A stretch of DNA of 9,836 nt from the NCBI GenBank assembly GCA_902779075.1, contig CACZAK010000285.1, positions 1 through 9,836 on the forward strand, in the 5' to 3' direction. This stretch comes from an uncultured bacterium (GTDB lineage: Bacteria > Verrucomicrobiota > Kiritimatiellia > RFP12 > UBA1067). Below the pieces are notes generated by a model that saw only the letters and a program-made list of their open reading frames with translations, had not been told where the DNA came from and did not search any database. Position numbers and translations under genes: made by a program. Below are positions 5,145-9,836 of this stretch, piece after piece. How positions within the stretch are numbered: the first letter of the stretch is position 1; each line of letters starts with the position of its first letter.

Positions 5145-7592
5145 CTACTTGATGATAATCACGAAGCCCTTTCGGAACGTAAGGATGATGTCGCCGTTCT
5201 CGTCCGCGATGAACCTGCAGCGATTCGCCGAGACTGCGTCGGGGACAAACGTGGTGTCCGCCGGACGCGCCCCGCCGAACGACAGCAGCTTGCCGTTGTG
5301 CTTGCCGGTTTCGGCGTCCTTCGACAGCGCAAGCGTCCTGAATCCTTCGGCGTCCATATCGACCTTCACCGTCACCGTCGCGCCAGCCGGGGCCGTCACG
5401 CCGGAGATCGGCCATGCGCCGTTCCATTCCGTCAGGTCGAGCGTCGCGCCGTCGGCAAGCGAGGCCGTGAATGCCCCCGTCGTGACGGGCGTGTAGAACG
5501 AGGTGAACGTGAACGCGCCGCTTGAAATCGCCGCGCCGCCGTTCAGCGCCTTCGCGCCGTCGGCGAAGTCGTAGCGGTACGACTGCATGTTGGCGTTGCC
5601 GTTGAAATCGACCGTGCCGGACGCATCGGCGACAATCCACCCGCCGGCAACGCCGCAAGGCTGTGCAAGCCCCGCGCCAGACTTCAGAACACCCGCCGCG
5701 ATTTCCGTTCCGCCAAAGTACGTCTGCGACGCCTTGTCCATCAAGAGCGTTCCTTCACCCTCCTTCACGACCTTCAAGCCGCCCGTAAGCGCGACATTGC
5801 AGAACCCGGTCCCGCCGTCCGCGACCACGACATGCAGTTCGCCGCCGACGACATCGACAATCGTCTCCCCGGCGCTGAACGAACCCGTACCGGCGTTCGT
5901 GTAGAATGTGCCATGCGCAAGGTCGAGCAATCCCAACACGCCGTCGCTCGTCCTGCGCACAGGGACAAAATCACGCGCAAGCGTAGTGCCTGAAAAGATC
6001 TTGCAGGAATACAGTTTCGCCCTTGTTAGGAATTGGGGAGATCGCCCGCCTGCACTTGCGTTCTGGTTGATTGCAAAAAGGAAATCCGTGAAGGTGAGCG
6101 GACCGCCCTGCGTCGCAGAACCAAGGGCAATCGCCGTCCCTCCCTCTGGTGTGGCGGTACACGCCCCGCTCTTGTCGAGATGGATGTCGTATATCGTCGA
6201 AGTAGTCACCGTGTGTGAATCGATGTTCGCCGCCGACTCACCGAACGCCCTGCGGAACTTTGCATAGTTCAGCCACAGGGAAAATCCCTTTGCCGTATCG
6301 GCCGTGGAGTTTCGCGCACCGTAGAAACTCTGGTATTGCGGGCTTACACTGTCGAACTTGATTCGCATGTCAACCTTGGTGCTGTTGTCGTGGATATAGC
6401 CTGTGTCTATGTACTGCGTGCCCGAAGCCTGAAGGTACTCGATGCGCTCATAGCCGGAAAGAACGTTCGTATAGCCAAAAAGCGTCGTACCCACGCTGTC
6501 CGTAATCGTGCCGGAGCCGGAGACGCTGCTCACGTAGAGCTTGTGCCCGGCGAGGTCGATCGTCGCGCCGGTTTCGATTGTCAGATTAGGGAGTCCGCTC
6601 CAGTCGATGTCGCCCGTGAGCGTACCGCCCTCGGAAATGCATTCCGCGTCGATTTCAAGATTGGAAAGGTCGTATGTGGCATCAGGGAAAATCACAAGGT
6701 GCAGCCCGCCGGAAATGGTCGGCCCTGCGACGAGTGCCTCCGCGTTCGCGTTCTTGTTGCCGTAGAATTGGTTGTTTACGGTGTCGTAGAATCCAGCCAC
6801 TTCGTCGGACCTGCGGACCACGGGGACGAAGTTGCGCACCAACGTCCCGTTGTCATAGATTTTGCAGAACCAAACCTTGCACTTGCACGGCCACGACCCC
6901 GTGGATGAATTGTTCGACTGGTTCATCGCGAGGAGAAAATCGTTTCCGCTTGTATTGTTGCCGTCGGTTCCGTTGCCGTTTGCGAGATCGTAGTTTATCG
7001 AGGCGTCTTCTGGCGAAGTCACCGTGTTCGCGCCGCTTTTCGATATGTGTATATCGTATATTCTGTTGGCGGTCACAGCGTAGCCGGAGGATGGAGTTGA
7101 TGCCGAATTCTGGCACGTCTGCCTCATGAATTTGGAGCCGTTCAGCCAGACTCCGAACTGCGTGGCGTTGTTGTTGGTGTTTCTGGCACCGTAAACGACC
7201 TGATAGTTGCCAGGGGCCGTATATGCCACGCGCACGTCAACTTCCGTCTTCGCATTGTGGCGGTAGCCGGTGTCGATACACTGGGTCTTGTCCCCTCCAT
7301 TGGCCGCCTGGCTCGCACCCGTTTGCTTGGCCTCGATGTATTCGACACGTCGGTATTCGTCGCCATCGACGATCCTTCCCACGCCAGCGAGACCCGCGAC
7401 AGTCAACGAGTGACCGTTGAGGTCGATGGTCACGCCCTCGGCGACCGTCACCGTGCCGAACTCGGTCCAGTCGGTGTCTTCCGTCAGCGTGACGTTCTCG
7501 GTAATGTTCGTCGCGGCAAACGCCGTCATCGCGCTTGCCGCGATTGCCGCCGCTGAGACGGCGGCTTTCCATGTTTGGTTTCTCTTGTTCAT
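5145..7592 (-). CDS. Secreted protein with two LamG-like modules and autotransporter-type repeats, 815 aa
   Basis: The start ATG at 7592 follows AGAGGGGAAA and opens a classic signal peptide (MNKRNQTWKAAV, then an Ala-rich core ending MTAFA, about residue 26). Residues 27-75 are a beta-strand repeat (TVAEGVTIDLNGHSLTVAG). Module 1 spans about 80-290 and module 2 about 381-576. They share YGARN, YDIH(I/L)xKSG, DFL(L/F)A(M/I)NQ, (N/D)FVPV and FY.N motifs. Residues 290-365 and 590-645 are further beta-strand repeats (GGLKVVKEGEGTLLMDK, then GGTEIAAGVL, the PATR consensus). The C-terminus is K-G-F-V-I-I-I-K, with no beta-barrel or known anchor. I infer an adhesin or glycan-binding surface protein; no catalytic motif is seen. 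The frame stays open upstream into the HicB-like domain, giving a possible 980-residue fusion, but the signal peptide and ribosome binding site argue for a start at 7592. No convincing promoter lies directly upstream. Confidence 0.8.
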   Translation of the reverse strand: MNKRNQTWKAAVSAAAIAASAMTAFAATNITENVTLTEDTDWTEFGTVTVAEGVTIDLNGHSLTVAGLAGVGRIVDGDEYRRVEYIEAKQTGASQAANGGDKTQCIDTGYRHNAKTEVDVRVAYTAPGNYQVVYGARNTNNNATQFGVWLNGSKFMRQTCQNSASTPSSGYAVTANRIYDIHISKSGANTVTSPEDASINYDLANGNGTDGNNTSGNDFLLAMNQSNNSSTGSWPCKCKVWFCKIYDNGTLVRNFVPVVRRSDEVAGFYDTVNNQFYGNKNANAEALVAGPTISGGLHLVIFPDATYDLSNLEIDAECISEGGTLTGDIDWSGLPNLTIETGATIDLAGHKLYVSSVSGSGTITDSVGTTLFGYTNVLSGYERIEYLQASGTQYIDTGYIHDNSTKVDMRIKFDSVSPQYQSFYGARNSTADTAKGFSLWLNYAKFRRAFGESAANIDSHTVTTSTIYDIHLDKSGACTATPEGGTAIALGSATQGGPLTFTDFLFAINQNASAGGRSPQFLTRAKLYSCKIFSGTTLARDFVPVRRTSDGVLGLLDLAHGTFYTNAGTGSFSAGETIVDVVGGELHVVVADGGTGFCNVALTGGLKVVKEGEGTLLMDKASQTYFGGTEIAAGVLKSGAGLAQPCGVAGGWIVADASGTVDFNGNANMQSYRYDFADGAKALNGGAAISSGAFTFTSFYTPVTTGAFTASLADGATLDLTEWNGAWPISGVTAPAGATVTVKVDMDAEGFRTLALSKDAETGKHNGKLLSFGGARPADTTFVPDAVSANRCRFIADENGDIILTFRKGFVIIIK

Positions 7593-8087
7593 TTTCCCCT
7601 CTCTGTTGTTGCCCTTGCGGGCGGTTTGTTTAAGGTTTGGCAAAAGACATCGGACTTCTGACAACGGACGATTTGCGAAGTCCGCTGTCAGAAGTCCGAA
7701 GTCCTTCCGAAATACAGTGCGTAAACGCGCTACAGGCCCCCCCCCTGCTAACTGCGCAAACGCGCCCGCACGCGCCGTTTTAGCGCGTTTGTGGGCGGTT
7801 TTATGGAGGGTGGCGTTCATGGCGTGGTTATCTCTGCGGCTTTGGCATACCAGTTCACGAGCCTCGGGACGTTCCTTCACCGTTCCGCGGGTGAGGATCC
7901 ATTCAAGTTTGGTGGCAAGCCACACCTCGGCGGCCTCGCGGATGTTCGCCTTCGTCTCTTCCAGCGTGTCGCCCTCGGTGATACAGCCGGGCATGGCCGG
8001 AATCTCCGCCCAGTAACCGCCCTCGTCGGTCTCGTGAACCACTATGTCGAGGTTGTCCATGTACCTTTCCTTGTCTGTTTTTTCCAT
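7593..8087 (-). CDS. Orphan HicB-like antitoxin domain with no stop codon of its own
   Basis: ATG 8087 is preceded by GGAGG at 8093-8097. Residues 10-60 match the HicB-like fold: MDNLDIVVHETDEGGYWAEI, then PAMPGCITEGDTLEETKANI and an REAAEVWL helix. HicB proteins neutralise the HicA RNA toxin and often repress their own operon. No HicA reading frame (about 60-80 aa, with a G-S-H-H motif) is visible on either side. After about residue 75 the frame passes through non-conserved, repeat-rich DNA with no stop and joins the 815-residue secreted protein in frame, across a G9 tract at 7745-7737. With one G fewer it would end TAG two codons after the tract. Possible explanations are a lost stop, a tract-length change, or a sequencing slip. 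The true C-terminus is unknown; 7593 is only the last base before the next start codon. Confidence 0.6.
7651..7698. repeat. 19-bp inverted repeat (hairpin)
   Basis: The arm CGGACTTCTGACAACGGAC (7651-7669) and the arm GTCCGCTGTCAGAAGTCCG (7680-7698) are complementary at 18 of 19 positions, with a 10-base loop. It lies between the HicB-like domain and the secreted-protein start. On the minus strand it is followed by ATGTCTTTTG, which is only a weak T-run. It could act as a terminator for the upstream gene, or it may be another dispersed palindrome. Confidence 0.75.
7723..7791. repeat. Cluster of AAACGCGC repeats around a nine-C/G tract
   Basis: AAACGCGC occurs at 7723-7730 and 7758-7765 and inverted at 7783-7790. 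The last two extend to a 9-bp inverted repeat, CAAACGCGC (7757-7765) against GCGCGTTTG (7783-7791). A homopolymer of nine C on the plus strand (nine G in the sense direction) occupies 7737-7745 between the first two copies. The cluster lies in the linker after the HicB-like domain. No function can be assigned. Confidence 0.55.
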
Positions 8088-8106
8088 TTTTTCCTCCGAC
8101 TTCGCG

Positions 8107-8131
8107 CACCCGCGCGTTGTCGTTGCGGGTG
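8107..8131 (-). promoter_or_regulatory. Leader inverted repeat upstream of the HicB-like gene
   Basis: CACCCGC (8107-8113) and GCGGGTG (8125-8131) form a 7-bp stem around an 11-base loop. It lies just downstream of the -10 box, at about the predicted transcript start. It could be a 5'-end hairpin or an operator for autoregulation. The role is inferred only from position. Confidence 0.4.
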
Positions 8132-8133
8132 TT

Positions 8134-8142
8134 ATTATAGCA
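8134..8142 (-). promoter_or_regulatory. Extended -10 promoter for the HicB-like gene
   Basis: The minus strand reads TGCTATAAT: a perfect TATAAT (8139-8134) with the TG of an extended -10 box. No good -35 box is found at 16-18 bases, which extended -10 promoters can tolerate. The predicted start near 8127 gives a leader of about 40 bases before ATG 8087. With no clear promoter at 7592, it may also drive the downstream secreted-protein genes. Confidence 0.55.
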
Positions 8143-8228
8143 TAATTTCAAAGGTGACGCGGAACGAATTTCAAAAAACTTTCCGCACGCTCATCCGTAA
8201 TTCCACGCCCCACCGGAAAGCGCCAGAT

Positions 8229-8379
8229 GGTCTGACCCCATTGGTGGAGTGGGAGTGGTGGAGTAACTTCATGCCATGGCTCATACTCGTCCAGGTAAAA
8301 GGCGCGATGGACCACCCGGTTTACCAGTACCAAAAATTCAGTCACTCCACCACTCTTACTCCACCAATCGTGTCTGACC
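8229..8379. mobile_element. MITE-like element with 39-bp terminal inverted repeats
   Basis: The left arm 8229-8267 (starting GGTCTGACCCCATTGG) and the right arm 8341-8379 (ending GTGTCTGACC) are complementary at 33 of 39 positions, with 73 bases between them. The total length is about 151 bp and no transposase is encoded. A truncated copy lies at 513-572. A 65-codon reading frame crosses it on the minus strand but resembles nothing I know. The element lies in the gap between the GH106-like gene and the HicB promoter. The remainder of that gap (8380-8451) is GC-rich, and I see nothing in it. Confidence 0.65.
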
Positions 8380-8451
8380 CTCGCGCCCCCCCTCGCGCGC
8401 CCTCACCGCTGCCGTCAATCCACTCGGTTCCCACGGCATCTGCCGCCCCCG

Positions 8452-9836
8452 TTAACGTCCGGAATCGGCAACGCGCAAAAAGACGGGACCGATGAGACCC
8501 GACGGCCTCAGCGCGCTCGTTGGCTTGTAGCCACCGGTGGAGATCCACGTCTGGCGCTGCGCCGCAGGAAGCGCCGCGTCGCCCACGAGCCGGTTCACCC
8601 AGCTTGTCGCGACCTCAACCTCAAGCGTGTTCTCGCCCTCCTTCAGGAGATCCGTCACCGGCACCTCGTAGGGCGCCGTCCACATCCCGCCGGCCACGCG
8701 CCCGTTCACCTTCACGCGAGCAATTTCGCGGACGCTTCCGAACGACAACACAACGCGCGCACCAGGCGCCGGCTTCGCGGCAGTGAACTTCGTGCGGTAC
8801 GTAACGGTTCCGGAATAGTACTTGACGGCGGGATCGGCACTCTTGGAGAGATCGGACAACGCTGACATCGCCAGAGGTTTCTCCGGGCCGCGATGGAGCG
8901 AATCGGACTCGAACGACAGCGTCCAATCGCAGGTGAGCTCGCGCGTTGTCTCCGTCGCCGCTGCGCGGCGGTCGCAAGGCGACTGTCCTACCGGCTTTGC
9001 AAACACGACGAACACGCTTTCCAGAGGCTCGAGCGTCATCATGACCTCGGTCCTCTTGCCCTGCTGCTGCCAGACCGGCGCTTCGCGCCTCTCACCCGTG
9101 ACAGCCTGCCAGAATTCGGGGATGCGTCCGGCGACGCGGAAACTGACCGGCTCGACAATGCGCTTGCCGGACTGGTTGGAGATGAAGTAGATATCCGCGT
9201 TCTTCATCGTTCGGTGGTTATAGGCGATCGGCGCGCCCTTCGCAAACCCGCAGTCCGTCGTGGAGCCGCGCATCGCAAGCGCCTCTTCAAGGGAAAGCCC
9301 CCACGCGATCACACCTTTTCCAACCCGGCGGAAACGGACACTCTTCCCGTCAACATTGCCCCACAACCTGTCGGCGACGGTCTTGACGAGGGCATCGCTC
9401 TGCGGCTGGCCGGCGAGCGACGGCGAACGGCGCGGCTTGGGTCCGATCACGAATGCGCCGTCGTTGACGAGCTGTTCGATGCGGAGCAGCAACTCCGGAC
9501 GCATCGTCGTGAGCTTCGGCAACCGTTGATGTAGTCGAACTGGCGTCCGCGCGGGGGCGCGGGATCGGCGACGCCCGTCATCTTCGGCGCGTCCTCGCCG
9601 ATGAAGTATGCGATGTCCGCGACGTTCAGGCCCTGCTGGAGCATGTAGCCGCAGCGCTTGAGGTACGCCGTGAAGATGTCCATCTCCTTGAACCAAGTGT
9701 TGTGTCGGTTGAACTCGTTGCCGAACCACGCGGTGATGCCGGGCGCGCGTTCATACGCCTGGTGGATGTAGAGGTGGAGGATCGTCGCGTTGATGCCCTC
9801 GGCGAAGAAGCGGTCCGTGCGGCCCTTCATGTCGGC
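8452..9836 (-). pseudogene. GH106-like alpha-L-rhamnosidase, 3' part, with frameshifting internal deletion
   Basis: The gene enters at the window edge. Segment 1 (9836-9523, 104 codons) carries family-like text: RFFAEGINATILHLYIHQAY, PGITAWFGNEFNRHNTWF, YMLQQGLNVADIAYFIGEDA, and ends FDYING. Segment 2 (9522-8452) resumes in another frame at LPKLTTMRPELLLRIEQLV and continues GPKPRRSPSL. It ends in a beta-sandwich, galactose-binding-type region (TYRTKF, then MWTAPYEVPVTDLLKEGENT, then SWVNRLVGD and SGLIGPVFLR). In relatives these two motifs are separated by roughly 30 residues, which are missing here, so about 80-90 bases appear deleted out of frame. These enzymes release rhamnose from plant polysaccharides, usually outside the cytoplasm. 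A REP-like palindrome inserted at 8966-8992 adds KPVGQSPCDRRAAATE-like residues. An assembly error is an alternative explanation. The family call rests on recalled motifs. Confidence 0.65.
8966..8992 (-). repeat. REP-like palindrome inside the GH106-like coding sequence
   Basis: On the minus strand GTAG (8991-8988) precedes GACAGTCGC, the loop CTT and GCGACCGCC (ending at 8967). Two of the nine stem pairs are G-U. It matches the 36-61 unit in head, stem sequence and 3-base loop size. The insertion keeps the reading frame of segment 2 open. Confidence 0.55.

Noticed and set aside
5056..5658. A 200-codon upstream extension of the protease frame
   Set aside because: It overlaps the conserved C-terminal part of the 815-aa gene in another frame and is an Arg-rich shadow. 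The signal peptide begins only at 5055.
8148..8345. A 65-codon minus-strand frame inside the MITE-like element
   Set aside because: It is mostly made of the inverted-repeat arms and interior, has no recognisable domain, and is not HicA (no G-S-H-H motif).
1..9836. CRISPR array, tRNA or rRNA genes
   Set aside because: No regularly spaced repeats and no tRNA- or rRNA-like sequence were seen on either strand. The repeats present are dispersed pairs.

Overview
The window reads as a high-GC bacterial chromosome in which every supportable gene lies on the minus strand. The gene content is an alpha-L-rhamnosidase-type glycoside hydrolase, large secreted proteins built from LamG-like modules and autotransporter-associated beta-strand repeats, a streptopain-type protease and an orphan HicB-like antitoxin. 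This fits a gut or rumen Kiritimatiellota/Verrucomicrobiota-type organism. That assignment is an inference from domain style, because no marker gene is present.

Layout in the direction of transcription, from right to left. (1) 9836-8452: the 3' part of a GH106-like alpha-L-rhamnosidase gene, broken by a frameshifting internal deletion at about 9522 and carrying a REP-like palindrome in its coding sequence. (2) 8451-8088: intergenic, with a MITE-like element (8229-8379) and an extended -10 promoter. (3) 8087-7593: a HicB-like domain that has no stop codon of its own and runs in frame, through a nine-G tract, into the next gene. (4) 7592-5145: an 815-residue secreted protein with two LamG-like modules and beta-strand repeats. 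(5) 5126-5027: a 100-bp remnant of a group II intron 3' end (domains V and VI). (6) 5055-604: a 1483-residue C10 (streptopain-like) protease with two more LamG-like modules, whose start codon lies inside the intron remnant. (7) 603-391: intergenic, with a truncated second copy of the MITE-like sequence and a sigma-70-type promoter. (8) 390-1: the start of another secreted protein, whose coding sequence runs through a second, 99% identical intron remnant (374-275). A pair of REP-like palindromes lies at the left edge.

The most striking pattern is the two intron remnants. Both have the same 5' truncation point, and both end directly at codons for a signal peptide that continues K-L followed by a hydrophobic core. 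In each case the remnant supplies an in-frame ATG and a basic N-region. Genes 4 and 6 are probably co-transcribed, share the same ligand-binding-like module, and end in the same short C-terminal tail (G-F-x-I-I-V/I-R/K). They look like co-evolving cell-surface or secreted proteins, but how they leave the cell is not visible. The window is also rich in small mobile sequences: intron ends, REP units with a GTAG head, and a MITE-like element.
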